This document shows positions 36,531 through 45,598 of a DNA stretch of 64,000 nucleotides, in pieces. The stretch comes from Leuconostoc citreum. GTDB lineage: Bacteria > Bacillota > Bacilli > Lactobacillales > Lactobacillaceae. The notes under the pieces were generated by a model. That model saw nothing but the letters and a program-made list of their open reading frames with translations. It made no database searches and had not been told where the DNA came from. The stretch's first letter is position 1; each line of letters starts with the position of its first letter. Made by a program: the position numbers and the translations under genes. The stretch spans positions 62,001 to 126,000 of the forward strand of contig NZ_PUFH01000004.1 in assembly GCF_004354555.1 (NCBI RefSeq), given 5' to 3'.

Positions 36531-37525
36531 TAAAACTTGGTATTATTGGGACAAATTGGATTACCAAAATGTTCGTAGAAGCGGCATTGGCAACCAATGA
36601 GTATGTATTAACGACAGTTTATTCACGCTCGTTAGACAGTGGGGAAAAATTTTTAGCTGACTTAAGGATTGAAGATGCAACTGTTGTCACAACTTTAAGT
36701 GATTTATATGCAGACATTGATGTCGTTTACATTGCTTCACCTAATGCTTTGCACTTTGAGCAATCAAAGGCGGCGATTGCAGCTGATGTGCATGTGATTG
36801 TTGAAAAACCAACAACAAGTAATCCTGTTGAATTTTCTGAGATTGAACAATTACTCGCTCAACATGCAGACGTTCGTTACTTCGAAGCAGCAAGGCATAT
36901 TCATCAACCGAATTTTAAAATTATCGCGCAGACCATTGGTGAGTTATCAGAAATACAAGGGGCAACACTAGTCTATCAAAAGTATTCATCACGATTTGAT
37001 GCCTATCTAGCTGGCAAAGAACCAAATGTCTTGACACGTGAGTTTAGTGCGGGCGCTTTGTATGATTTAGGTGTTTATCCAATATATGCTGCTATTGCCT
37101 TGTTTGGTACACCAAAAGCTGTTCAATATTTACCAATATTACTGGCAAATGGGGCCGATGCCCGTGGTACAGCAAACCTATTCTATGATAAATATAATGT
37201 GACGGTTATTTTCGGTAAGAATGCTAACTCTTATTTGCCTAGTGAATTTTATGGTTTAAAAGAAACCATTTCAACGTCAAATATAGCCGAACTAGAGCAT
37301 GTCACTTATTATGATGGTGAGGGTCAGACTGAAAATATCGGGGAAACACCTGATGATAATCCTATGATTCGTGAGGCACAAGACTTTGCCAATGTCATCA
37401 ATGATCCAGTAGGTAATCACGTGATATATAATCAGTGGTTCCAACTTGCAAAACAAGTCAACCAAACATTGTTTGATTTGCGTTCGTCTGCGGGGATTGA
37501 ATTCCCAGCAGACCAGAAAGAATAA
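36527..37525 (+). CDS. Gfo/Idh/MocA-family oxidoreductase
   Basis: 332 residues: N-terminal Rossmann domain (LGIIGTNWITKMFVEAA), the EKP motif in VIVEKPTTSNP near residue 92, and a C-terminal substrate domain with GALYDLGVYPIYAAIALFG. NAD(P)-dependent oxidation of an unknown sugar or inositol-like compound. AAGGAG precedes the ATG inside the previous gene, so the two are co-expressed. Confidence 0.9.
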   Translation: MIKLGIIGTNWITKMFVEAALATNEYVLTTVYSRSLDSGEKFLADLRIEDATVVTTLSDLYADIDVVYIASPNALHFEQSKAAIAADVHVIVEKPTTSNPVEFSEIEQLLAQHADVRYFEAARHIHQPNFKIIAQTIGELSEIQGATLVYQKYSSRFDAYLAGKEPNVLTREFSAGALYDLGVYPIYAAIALFGTPKAVQYLPILLANGADARGTANLFYDKYNVTVIFGKNANSYLPSEFYGLKETISTSNIAELEHVTYYDGEGQTENIGETPDDNPMIREAQDFANVINDPVGNHVIYNQWFQLAKQVNQTLFDLRSSAGIEFPADQKE

Positions 37526-37532
37526 TAAATTA

Positions 37533-38834
37533 ATGGCTATTAGACCAGAGTTACAGGAAAAATTTAATCAAGTATTTGACAAACCGACACCAATCCAAGA
37601 TGCAGTTTGGGAACGTTTAACAGATGGCGAAAGTGTTTTTGGATTGGCACCAACGGGTACTGGGAAAACATTGGCTTTTCTATTACCAATTTTGTCGCGT
37701 ATAGATACAAACGCAAAACGCACACAAGTGTTGATTTTAGCACCCAGCCAAGAATTAGCTATGCAGACAACGTCTGTTGCGCGAGAGTGGGGCGCTACGA
37801 TTGGGGTAACTGTTACGAGCCTGATTGGTGGTGCCAATGGCCGTCGACAGGCAGATAAATTGAAAAAAGATAAGCCACATGTTGTTATCGGTACGCTCGG
37901 TCGTGTATTGACGATGGCTGCGGGTGGTACGCTAAAATTGGGGATGGTTCAGACTGTTATCTTTGATGAAGCAGATGCCATGCTAAATGACGAACGGCAT
38001 GATAGTTTGCAAGAATTAGCAACTCAATTGCCAGAAAAAGTACAACTAGGCCTCTTTTCGGCGACTTCTGGTGTTGATTTGAAATATGTTTCAGACACTT
38101 TTAATCAGATGGTCAAACCTATTTCAGTTGGTACAGATGCGCCAGCAGCAATAAGCCATGAGTTTCAATATGTTGATCAAAAGGCCAAAGCAAATATACT
38201 CATTCAATTAGCGCGACACAACCAACAGGCTCTGGTATTTTTTAATACAATTAGTGGTCTGGTGAATATGCAGGCAACACTGCGTCACGCACATGCCAGT
38301 GTGATGAGCATCGGTAGTAATGACAAACGACAGGTACAACGTGCAGATGCATTGCGTCTCTTTAAGAAAGGTGACGTTAAGTTATTACTCGTGACCGATG
38401 TTGCGGCCAGAGGTTTAGATATTGATGATTTACCACTGGTAGTTAATGCGCAACTACCACAACGAAAAAAGACTTATATCCACCGTGCTGGTCGGACTGG
38501 TAGAATGGGTAAGCCAGGGCGAGTACTGAATCTCGGCAATGATCATGATATTCGTAATCTCAAACACGAATTAGGAGACGATTTTGCCTTAGTGAAGGCA
38601 GTGAATGATTTTCCTGACAAGACGACAGAAAAGACATCGGTACAAGTTGGTAATGCAGCATCGCCATCTCGTGCAAAGTTAACCGCTAGAGATTCGAATG
38701 TCAAAAAGTCGGCATACGTTAAAGCACCTCAATCCGACATAAACCATGTTATTTCTGAAAAGCCAAAAAAGAAAAAGCGTGCTAAAGCATCAAAAGATAA
38801 AGGTAAGCCGAAATGGGCAGGGCCAAAAAAGTAA
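37533..38834 (+). CDS. DEAD-box RNA helicase
   Basis: 433 residues: Q-motif region KPTPIQDAVW, motif I APTGTGKT, motif II VIFDEADAML, motif III SATSG, motif VI HRAGRTGRMG, then a basic Lys-rich tail (KPKKKKRAKASK) that likely binds RNA. Closest in build to the CshB/YfmL type. ATG 37533 is the first sensible start; the longer reading overlaps the oxidoreductase gene. Confidence 0.93.
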   Translation: MAIRPELQEKFNQVFDKPTPIQDAVWERLTDGESVFGLAPTGTGKTLAFLLPILSRIDTNAKRTQVLILAPSQELAMQTTSVAREWGATIGVTVTSLIGGANGRRQADKLKKDKPHVVIGTLGRVLTMAAGGTLKLGMVQTVIFDEADAMLNDERHDSLQELATQLPEKVQLGLFSATSGVDLKYVSDTFNQMVKPISVGTDAPAAISHEFQYVDQKAKANILIQLARHNQQALVFFNTISGLVNMQATLRHAHASVMSIGSNDKRQVQRADALRLFKKGDVKLLLVTDVAARGLDIDDLPLVVNAQLPQRKKTYIHRAGRTGRMGKPGRVLNLGNDHDIRNLKHELGDDFALVKAVNDFPDKTTEKTSVQVGNAASPSRAKLTARDSNVKKSAYVKAPQSDINHVISEKPKKKKRAKASKDKGKPKWAGPKK

Positions 38835-38856
38835 AAACGCAGATTGCGTTTTTTTA
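38833..38856 (+). terminator. terminator of the DEAD-box helicase gene
   Basis: AAAACGCA-GAT-TGCGTTTT plus further T. The T-run abuts the -35 of the suf promoter. Confidence 0.85.
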
Positions 38857-38885
38857 TTGACATTTGCATCTTAAAATTATAAAAT
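38857..38885 (+). promoter_or_regulatory. promoter of the suf leader/operon
   Basis: Perfect TTGACA at 38857-38862, 17-bp spacer, TAAAAT at 38880-38885. Start near 38892, giving a leader of about 210 nt before the first large gene. Confidence 0.85.
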
Positions 38886-38930
38886 ATCTCATATTAATAA
38901 CATTTTTCTAATTGCATAGGGGACAGCAAC

Positions 38931-38987
38931 ATGGCAATGAAATATATTAAGCAATTGAAAAAGCAACTCAACCTACTCATTTCCTAA
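38931..38987 (+). CDS. suf operon leader peptide (18 aa)
   Basis: ATG 38931 follows AGGGGAC by 6-7 bp. The 18 codons end ...Gln-Leu-Asn-Leu-Leu-Ile-Ser-stop, with Leu codons CTC, CTA and CTC. The codons CTA CTC ATT form the 5' arm of the first hairpin, and the stop codon overlaps its loop. The C-terminal Leu-Asn-Leu-Leu run is shared with the leu operon leader peptide at 45395. This is the arrangement of a translation-coupled attenuator. The peptide itself is probably not functional. Confidence 0.75.
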   Translation: MAMKYIKQLKKQLNLLIS

Positions 38988-39089
38988 TGAGTAGGCATTT
39001 TGAGCACTGTCTACGGTATCTGGTAAGTACGTAGACAGTTAGTTGATGGGAAAAGCATTCTAACTGATCAGCAGTTAGAATGCTTTTTT
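38972..39089 (+). promoter_or_regulatory. transcription attenuator in front of the suf operon
   Basis: Hairpin 1: CCTACTCATT (38972-38981) with AATGAGTAGG (38986-38995). Hairpin 2: ACTGTCTACG (39006-39015) with CGTAGACAGT (39030-39039). Terminator: AGCATTCTAACTG (39054-39066) with CAGTTAGAATGCT (39072-39084), then T-run. A second copy of CAGTTAG at 39036-39042, inside the end of hairpin 2, can pair with CTAACTG (39060-39066) as antiterminator. GTAGG of hairpin 1 can pair with TCTAC of hairpin 2. These exclusive pairings match leader-peptide attenuation; not tested by folding software. Confidence 0.75.
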
Positions 39090-39102
39090 GTTAGGAGAAA
39101 AG

Positions 39103-39948
39103 ATGATTGTAGATATTGATAAATTTATAAATACACGTAAACAGCTAAAAATATCACAAGTGGCCTTATCGGCAGGCATTTGTACCCAAGCAACCTTGTC
39201 GAAATTTGAGCATCAACAGCAGACACCTTCTCTAGAAATAACAAGTGCACTTTGTTCACGACTTAATCTGACCTTAGATGATATTTTTATTATTGAGAAT
39301 TCGAACAAGCGCCAAGAAGAATATCTTTTACAACAAATTTTTAGAGCATTAAGTAGCCAAAATGATATGTTATTTGAAACAGTTGTTAGAACTTGTGATG
39401 TGAGACAGTTTTCTTTGGCGGGATATCAGTTACTTCAATTGTGTCGTTACTTTAAAGTGGTATTAGTGACAAAAAACACAAAACAGGCGAAAAAATTATT
39501 GAAAACAATCGTAGTTAGTAAGTTAACGACGGCGCAATGTTATTTTTTTTATGCGATTACGGCGTATTATTATCAATTAATTGGGCGCACAAAGGAAGCA
39601 GGACAAATAGTGTCCGACTTGTTAGAACGAAAAGATAGTATAATGTCTGGTGAGTATAGCATTGTGAAAATCATGACAATTTACACCATTGCTATGTCAC
39701 AACGAGATATGCAACATACTCAAGCATCAGTCACTACGGCGGCAAAGGGTATTGCTTTATCAAATCAATATGATCAAACAGCATTTTTAGAAAATTTTTT
39801 TTGGTTAATAATAGATGCTAGTCCGACGTGGTCTAGTCAGCATTTCGTTGTAACCGAACTAACTAAAAATGCGTGTTGCTTGGCTAAAATGCATGGCAAC
39901 CAGTGGATATTAGACAAAATAAATCAACAAAGTGGGGGAAAACAATGA
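39103..39948 (+). CDS. XRE-type HTH regulator with a helical repeat domain
   Basis: 281 residues. Residues 1-65 form a Cro/CI HTH (SQVALSAGICTQATLSKFEH), and the remainder is an all-helical, Cys-containing domain like the TPR part of Rgg/MutR/PlcR regulators. ATG 39103 follows TAGGAG by 5-6 bp; the upstream reading starts in the terminator T-run. It overlaps sufC by 4 bp (ATGA), so it is translated with the suf genes and probably regulates them or senses a peptide. Ligand unknown; several Cys residues could sense Fe-S or redox state. Confidence 0.85.
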   Translation: MIVDIDKFINTRKQLKISQVALSAGICTQATLSKFEHQQQTPSLEITSALCSRLNLTLDDIFIIENSNKRQEEYLLQQIFRALSSQNDMLFETVVRTCDVRQFSLAGYQLLQLCRYFKVVLVTKNTKQAKKLLKTIVVSKLTTAQCYFFYAITAYYYQLIGRTKEAGQIVSDLLERKDSIMSGEYSIVKIMTIYTIAMSQRDMQHTQASVTTAAKGIALSNQYDQTAFLENFFWLIIDASPTWSSQHFVVTELTKNACCLAKMHGNQWILDKINQQSGGKQ

Positions 39949-40751
39949 CAACATTACAAATTAAGAATTTACATGTGGCAGTCAGTGGCAAAGAAATACT
40001 AAAAGGCGTGAATTTAACAGTTCATACTGGCGAAATGCATGCCATTATGGGGCCAAACGGTACCGGAAAATCAACATTGTCTCAAGCTATCATGGGACAT
40101 CCAGCTTACCAGGTAACATCGGGAAGCATTACTTTAGATGGACAAGATTTATCAGAAATGGCTGTTGATGAACGCGCACGGGCGGGTTTATTTCTGGCTA
40201 TGCAATATCCATCAGAAATTCAGGGTGTCACTAATGCGGAATTCATGCGTGCAGCCATCAATGCGCGACGACCTGAATCCGATCAGATGAGTATTATGAC
40301 ATTTTTAAAGACCTTAGATCGTCAACGTGAGTTTTTATCGATGACATCGGAAATGGCAGAACGCTATCTCAATGAAGGTTTTTCAGGTGGTGAAAAGAAG
40401 CGAAATGAAATTTTACAAATGATGATGATTCAACCTAAAATTGCTATTTTAGATGAGATTGATTCAGGACTAGATATTGATGCCTTGAAAGTTGTGTCAC
40501 GAGGTGTCAACCATATGCGCTCAGATAACTTTGGCACATTAATGATTACACATTATCAACGGTTATTAGATTACATTGTCCCAGATTTTGTCCATGTTAT
40601 GATGGGTGGCAAAATTGTTAAAACGGGTACTGCAGATTTGGCAAAAAAGTTAGAGCTGGAGGGCTATGCTGGTTTACGTGATGAACTTGGACTGGATATT
40701 GTGTTAACTGACGAAGACGCTGATCGTCTTGTGGCGGTGAAGCATGAATGA
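39945..40751 (+). CDS. sufC: Fe-S assembly ATPase SufC
   Basis: 268 residues, ABC-type ATPase: Walker A GPNGTGKST, signature FSGGEKKR, Walker B AILDEIDSGLDIDAL. It forms the SufBCD scaffold complex in the cytoplasm. Overlaps the regulator and sufD genes. Confidence 0.97.
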   Translation: MTTLQIKNLHVAVSGKEILKGVNLTVHTGEMHAIMGPNGTGKSTLSQAIMGHPAYQVTSGSITLDGQDLSEMAVDERARAGLFLAMQYPSEIQGVTNAEFMRAAINARRPESDQMSIMTFLKTLDRQREFLSMTSEMAERYLNEGFSGGEKKRNEILQMMMIQPKIAILDEIDSGLDIDALKVVSRGVNHMRSDNFGTLMITHYQRLLDYIVPDFVHVMMGGKIVKTGTADLAKKLELEGYAGLRDELGLDIVLTDEDADRLVAVKHE

Positions 40752-41910
40752 AGAAAGTCTACCCTTGCCTGAATTTACCAAGGTGAAGTATCGTACTTGG
40801 CAGTTAGATCAAATGAACCCTTCTCAGGCACAGAGCGCAACGTCCCATTTTTTAACAGACGAATTAGGCATTGAAGTAAGTGGAACAGCAACGAGCTATT
40901 ATTATTTACCAAAATATCTTGTTGCGCAAGGCGTGTTGCTGACCAACATCAATACTGCTCAATCACGTTATCCGCAACAATTGGATAAGCTGTTAGGACA
41001 AGTCATTGCCAATAACACTGATCGACTAACAGCGCAAAATGCCCAGAAATTTAACACAGGCATCCTACTTTATGTGCCTGACCATACAGTGATTAAAGAC
41101 GTGATCCATCTTAATTTGAACCAATTATCGGTTGGCGGAAATGATTATATTGCGCGGGTATTAGTTTATGTTGGTCGTCAGTCATCAGTCACTATTTTAC
41201 AATCAGCCCACACAATAGGCTCTGACACAACAAAAGTATCGCTTGTCGTTGAAGTGATTGCTGACGTTGGCGCTTCGGTTCACTATGCTAATCTAGACGC
41301 GTTCTCTGGCAAAACAACAGCTTACATTCATCGTGAAGCTGATATTCGTGACCATGCTACCTTAGATTGGTCAAATGTGGCTTTTAATGATGGCCAAGTG
41401 GTGACCAAATTAGTGAGTCACTTGAATGGTGAGGGGGCTGTTTCACATGCGAATATTATGGCGATGACCCACCATAAACAGACGCAGGGTTTTATGACGA
41501 ACATGGTTAATCGTGGCCGTCATTCACTTGGTCATATTTATCAACGTGGTGTCATTTTGAATCATTCAACCTTGGTTTTTAACGGTATCGGACAAATCAT
41601 TAAGGGTGCCAAGGGTTCTGATGCACAACAAGAATCACGTGTATTGATGCTATCACGTCGGGCACGTGGCGATGCAAACCCTTTGCTCCTCATTGATGAA
41701 AATGATGTCACTGCTGGGCATGCAGCATCAGTTGGTCGCGTTGATGAAAATCAAATGTATTACTTAATGAGTCGTGGTTTGAGTGAAAAATTGGCACGAG
41801 AACTAGTTATTCGCGGTTTTATGGGTAATGTTTTAGCAGAAATACCGACAAACAGAGCACAGCAAGCTGTTATTAATGCGATTGCGGAGAAACTAAAAAA
41901 TGAAAATTAA
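40744..41910 (+). CDS. sufD: Fe-S assembly protein SufD
   Basis: 388 residues of the SufBD beta-helix family. The C-terminal conserved part (GAKGSDAQQESRVLMLS, NDVTAGHAASVGRVDENQMYYLMSRGLS) matches SufD, including the His in GHAAS that helps hold the nascent cluster. It overlaps sufC by 8 bp and sufS by 11 bp. Confidence 0.95.
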   Translation: MNEESLPLPEFTKVKYRTWQLDQMNPSQAQSATSHFLTDELGIEVSGTATSYYYLPKYLVAQGVLLTNINTAQSRYPQQLDKLLGQVIANNTDRLTAQNAQKFNTGILLYVPDHTVIKDVIHLNLNQLSVGGNDYIARVLVYVGRQSSVTILQSAHTIGSDTTKVSLVVEVIADVGASVHYANLDAFSGKTTAYIHREADIRDHATLDWSNVAFNDGQVVTKLVSHLNGEGAVSHANIMAMTHHKQTQGFMTNMVNRGRHSLGHIYQRGVILNHSTLVFNGIGQIIKGAKGSDAQQESRVLMLSRRARGDANPLLLIDENDVTAGHAASVGRVDENQMYYLMSRGLSEKLARELVIRGFMGNVLAEIPTNRAQQAVINAIAEKLKNEN

Positions 41911-43114
41911 ACCATCAGATTTTCCTATTTTGGCACAACAGGTCAACCAACATCGACTAGTGTATTTGGATAGTGCAGCAACATCTCAGAAACCAGCAAG
42001 CGTACTGGCAGCTTTGAACCAATACTATACCCATGACAATGCAAATGTTCATCGTGGTATTTATGATTTATCACAACGAGCCACCACTGCTTACGAATTA
42101 GCACGAGATAAAGTACAACATTTTATCCATGCTAAGAGACGTGAAGAAATTCTTTTTACGCGTGGTACAACCGAAGCGATTAATTGGGTTGCGCAAACTT
42201 ACGGTATGACGCATATCAATCCCGGTGATGAAATTGTTATTTCTTATATGGAGCACCATGCCAATATTGTGCCGTGGCAACAACTTGCTAAACAACGTGG
42301 TGCAACCCTAAAATATATTAGGTTAGCTGCCAATGGCACATTAGATATGCACGATGCAGACAAACAAATTACGGCACGTACTAAAATTGTTTCTATCACA
42401 CAGGCGTCAAATGTGTTGGGTGTTGTTAACCCAATTAAACAAATCGCAGCTTTGGCTCATGCTCAACACGCAGTATTGTTGGTTGATGGTGCGCAATCTG
42501 TACCCCACATGCCAATTGATGTGCAACAATTAGATGCTGATTTTTTTGTTTTTTCAGGTCATAAAATGATGGGTCCAACAGGAATTGGCGTCTTATATGG
42601 CAAACGTGACCTTTTGGCACACATACCACCTGCGCAATTTGGTGGTGAAATGGTAACAACTGTTTCACAAAATGACGCTCATTTTCAACCATTGCCTTGG
42701 CGATTTGAGGCTGGGACACCTAATATTGCTGGAGCCATTGGTTTGGGTGCTGCAATTGATTATCTACTGACATTAGATATGGTGGAAGTTGCCAAATATG
42801 AGCAACAACTAATACAATACGCATTAGAGTCATTACATAAAATTGATGCTATTACGGTTTATGGTGCTGATGATGTCCACCAAACAGGGATTATTACTTT
42901 TAACATGGCAGGCGTACATGCACATGATTTAGCCACGGCATTAGATCAATTGGGTATTGCAGTACGTGCTGGGCATCACTGTGCGCAGCCACTAATGCGT
43001 TATTTAGGCGTAGCTGCAACGGTGCGCATGAGTTTCTATGTGTATAATACGCTTGACGATATTGATGACACTGTTGCTGCAATAAAGGAAATAAAGGATT
43101 ACTTTAAAAAATGA
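41900..43114 (+). CDS. sufS: cysteine desulfurase SufS
   Basis: 404 residues, PLP enzyme that frees sulfur from cysteine. Lys222 in SGHKMMGPTGIG is the PLP Schiff-base residue, and Cys361 in RAGHHCAQP is the persulfide cysteine. N-terminal LDSAATSQKPASVL is typical of group II desulfurases. It overlaps sufU by 4 bp, its sulfur acceptor. Confidence 0.97.
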   Translation: MKIKPSDFPILAQQVNQHRLVYLDSAATSQKPASVLAALNQYYTHDNANVHRGIYDLSQRATTAYELARDKVQHFIHAKRREEILFTRGTTEAINWVAQTYGMTHINPGDEIVISYMEHHANIVPWQQLAKQRGATLKYIRLAANGTLDMHDADKQITARTKIVSITQASNVLGVVNPIKQIAALAHAQHAVLLVDGAQSVPHMPIDVQQLDADFFVFSGHKMMGPTGIGVLYGKRDLLAHIPPAQFGGEMVTTVSQNDAHFQPLPWRFEAGTPNIAGAIGLGAAIDYLLTLDMVEVAKYEQQLIQYALESLHKIDAITVYGADDVHQTGIITFNMAGVHAHDLATALDQLGIAVRAGHHCAQPLMRYLGVAATVRMSFYVYNTLDDIDDTVAAIKEIKDYFKK

Positions 43115-43551
43115 CTTTGCATAATTTAGATCAAATTTATCGACAAGCTGTACTTGATTATGCCCAACATCCCCACCACAAAGCACCAGTGACAAAAGCG
43201 GATAGTTGTCAAATTGAACAGTATAATCCAACTTGTGGGGATATTATTCGGTTAGCGCTGCCAGTTGAACATCAAACAATAGTTGCTTGCCATTTCGATG
43301 GTGAGGGATGTGCTATTTCGACGGCTTCAGCATCAATAATGATGGACCTTATTATTGCGCAATCGTTAGTCACCACTAAAGAACAAATCAAATTATTTTC
43401 GCGTATGGTGACAGGAGATGATGGTGACTATAAAATGTTGGGGGATGCACAAATGTTAGCTGGCGTCACACAGTTTCCAGCACGTGTGAAGTGTGCCACG
43501 TTGCCATGGCACGCATTGTCGCTGTTAATACAACAAATTGAGGAGGAATAG
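43111..43551 (+). CDS. sufU: sulfur acceptor SufU
   Basis: 146 residues of the IscU-like Gram-positive SufU type: Cys in NPTCGD, in GEGCAIS and in RVKCATLPW, plus the Asp of the first motif, which bind zinc and accept sulfur from SufS. The 18-21 residue insertion between the last two Cys that marks SufU is present. Confidence 0.96.
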   Translation: MTLHNLDQIYRQAVLDYAQHPHHKAPVTKADSCQIEQYNPTCGDIIRLALPVEHQTIVACHFDGEGCAISTASASIMMDLIIAQSLVTTKEQIKLFSRMVTGDDGDYKMLGDAQMLAGVTQFPARVKCATLPWHALSLLIQQIEEE

Positions 43552-43555
43552 TGTC

Positions 43556-44986
43556 ATGGAAATTGACCGCCAAGAAGCATTGGAACACACAAAAATAGCA
43601 ATTCAAACCAAAAAAATAGACGAATTAGGCCGTCAAGATGATTATCAGGCTGTTTTTTCAACTGGACGTGGGCTTAACGAATCAGTTATTCGCGCGATTT
43701 CTGCTGAGAAAAAAGAACCAGAGTGGATGCTTAACTATCGGTTACGTGCTTATCAATCTTATTTAGATATGCCGATGCAAACTTGGGGACCAGATTTAAG
43801 TGACATCGACTTTGATGCTATCTATTATTATAATAAACCAACACATGAAAAATATCGTGATTGGCAGGACGTACCAGATACTTTGAAACAAACCTTTGAA
43901 AGGTTGGGTGTGCCAGAAGCTGAGAGGCGTTGGCTAGCAGGCTCTTCAGCACAATACGAATCGGAAGTTGTTTACCATCGGATGAAAGCTGAATTTGAAA
44001 AAACAGGTATCGTATTCACGGATACAGATACAGCAGTACAAGAATATCCAGAGTTAGTGAAAACTTATTTTGGTTCGTTAGTAAAACCGACCAATAATAA
44101 ATTAGCGGCCTTGAATGCGGCAGTATGGTCAGGTGGCACTTTTATCTATGTGCCAAAAGGTGTCCATGTCACTACGCCCATTCAATCTTATTTCAGAATT
44201 AATACAGCGAATGAAGGACAGTTTGAGCGCACACTAATTATTGTTGATGAGGGGGCACATGTTGACTATGTTGAAGGGTGTTCGGCACCAATGTATTCTG
44301 GTGATGCATTGCATGCGGCCGTAGTGGAAGTGATTGTTAAAAAAGACGGCTATTGCCGATATACAACCATTCAAAACTGGTCAAATAACGTTTATTCTTT
44401 AGAAACTAAGCGTGCTGCTGCACATGAAAATGCCACAATGGAGTGGGTGGATGGCAATTTTGGCTCAAAAACAACCATGAAGTATCCATCAGTTTATTTG
44501 GAAGGTGAAGGCGCGCGAGGAACCATGCTGTCCATTGCTGTTGCTGGACAAGGGGTGACACTAGATTCTGGTGCGCAAATGATTCATCATGCTAAAAACA
44601 CCTCTTCGTCGATAGTGTCTAAATCAATAGCTCATGATGGCGGTGCAACGGATTATCGTGGCACGATTAAATTTGGCCGTGAATCTGATGGGTCTTTTGC
44701 CCATGTTGAATGTGATACGATTTTGATGGATGACCAGTCATCTGCTGATACGATTCCCTATAATACCATTTTGAATGGCAATGTATCGATGGAACATGAA
44801 GCTAAAGTATCACGTGTGTCTGAAGAACAGCTTTATTATCTTATGAGTCGTGGTATTTCTCCCGAAAAAGCCACAGAAATGATTGTTATGGGATTTGTGG
44901 AGCCCTTCACAAAAGAATTGCCAATGGAGTATGCTGTAGAATTAAATCGTCTCATGAAATTTGAAATGATTGGATCGGTGGGTTAA
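43556..44986 (+). CDS. sufB: Fe-S scaffold protein SufB
   Basis: 476 residues. Contains the SufB core ([24 protein letters not shown] with the conserved Cys, [44 protein letters not shown]). GAGGAGG precedes ATG 43556. With SufC and SufD it builds clusters for targets such as LeuC in the next operon. Confidence 0.97.
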   Translation: MEIDRQEALEHTKIAIQTKKIDELGRQDDYQAVFSTGRGLNESVIRAISAEKKEPEWMLNYRLRAYQSYLDMPMQTWGPDLSDIDFDAIYYYNKPTHEKYRDWQDVPDTLKQTFERLGVPEAERRWLAGSSAQYESEVVYHRMKAEFEKTGIVFTDTDTAVQEYPELVKTYFGSLVKPTNNKLAALNAAVWSGGTFIYVPKGVHVTTPIQSYFRINTANEGQFERTLIIVDEGAHVDYVEGCSAPMYSGDALHAAVVEVIVKKDGYCRYTTIQNWSNNVYSLETKRAAAHENATMEWVDGNFGSKTTMKYPSVYLEGEGARGTMLSIAVAGQGVTLDSGAQMIHHAKNTSSSIVSKSIAHDGGATDYRGTIKFGRESDGSFAHVECDTILMDDQSSADTIPYNTILNGNVSMEHEAKVSRVSEEQLYYLMSRGISPEKATEMIVMGFVEPFTKELPMEYAVELNRLMKFEMIGSVG

Positions 44987-45292
44987 ATGGCTACAATTGA
45001 AGAAGCTATTATGGCACAGTTGCGTATGGTTGTTGATCCTGAATTACAGATTGATATTGTCAATCTTGGTTTAATCAATCAGGTTACCTATGAAGAAGAT
45101 GGACATGTCATCATTAATATGACGTTAACGACAATGGGATGTCCGTTAACATCAGTATTAGAAACGATGATTGACGATGCGCTTAAAATTTTACCAGAAG
45201 TTAATACGACAGAAATTGTATTGCAGTGGGAACCAGCATGGACCATAGATCGCATGTCACGTTACGCTAAAATGGCATTAGGCTTAAAATAA
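44987..45292 (+). CDS. DUF59/MIP18-type Fe-S assembly factor (SufT-like)
   Basis: 101 residues with the DUF59 pattern: VVDPELQIDIVNLGLI near the N-terminus and the conserved Cys in TTMGCPLTS. The family helps in Fe-S protein maturation. Its ATG follows the sufB stop without a gap, so it ends the suf operon. I see no strong terminator after it. Confidence 0.9.
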   Translation: MATIEEAIMAQLRMVVDPELQIDIVNLGLINQVTYEEDGHVIINMTLTTMGCPLTSVLETMIDDALKILPEVNTTEIVLQWEPAWTIDRMSRYAKMALGLK

Positions 45293-45322
45293 TGCGTGAT
45301 ATTATATCCATTTGGCATATTT

Positions 45323-45331
45323 TGATATAAT
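45323..45331 (+). promoter_or_regulatory. extended -10 promoter of the leu operon
   Basis: TGA followed by TATAAT (45326-45331), without a good -35. Start near 45338 leaves about 55 nt before the leader peptide. Confidence 0.7.
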
Positions 45332-45394
45332 TGCTTGCCGTTGAGACATAAAATGATTATGATGAGTTTATTAAATGAAAAGGAAAAAAATCAC

Positions 45395-45466
45395 ATGATG
45401 AGTAGCATGACAACACAAATAAATAATAGTGCAGTGCGCCTTCTCAACTTGCTTAGAAACTCCTAA
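45395..45466 (+). CDS. leu operon leader peptide (23 aa)
   Basis: ATG 45395 (or 45398) has AAAGGA about 11 bp upstream. The peptide ends Arg-Leu-Leu-Asn-Leu-Leu-Arg-Asn-Ser-stop, with control codons CTT, CTC, TTG and CTT. An in-frame ATG at 45353 would extend it but has no ribosome site. It works by stalling at Leu codons, as in known leucine attenuators. Confidence 0.8.
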   Translation: MMSSMTTQINNSAVRLLNLLRNS

Positions 45467-45580
45467 CAAGTTGGGCTTTTAAGGCTGGTTTGTTGGGTTA
45501 AGTTAAACTCTAACGGCTGGCTGACGAGGACATGTGATAATCCCAAACAAGCCGTTTAACGGCAGGTTTGGGATTTTTTT
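45445..45580 (+). promoter_or_regulatory. leucine attenuator of leuABCD
   Basis: Hairpin 1 pairs CAACTTG (45445-45451, the Leu codons) with CAAGTTG (45467-45473). A candidate antiterminator pairs GGCTGGTTTGTTGGG (45483-45497) with CCCAAACAAGCC (45542-45553). The terminator pairs AATCCCAAAC (45539-45548) with GTTTGGGATT (45566-45575), has an inner GCCG/CGGC stem, and ends in seven T. The antiterminator takes the terminator's left arm, so only one can form. Confidence 0.8.
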
Positions 45581-45598
45581 ATGACTAAGGGGGTCAAA

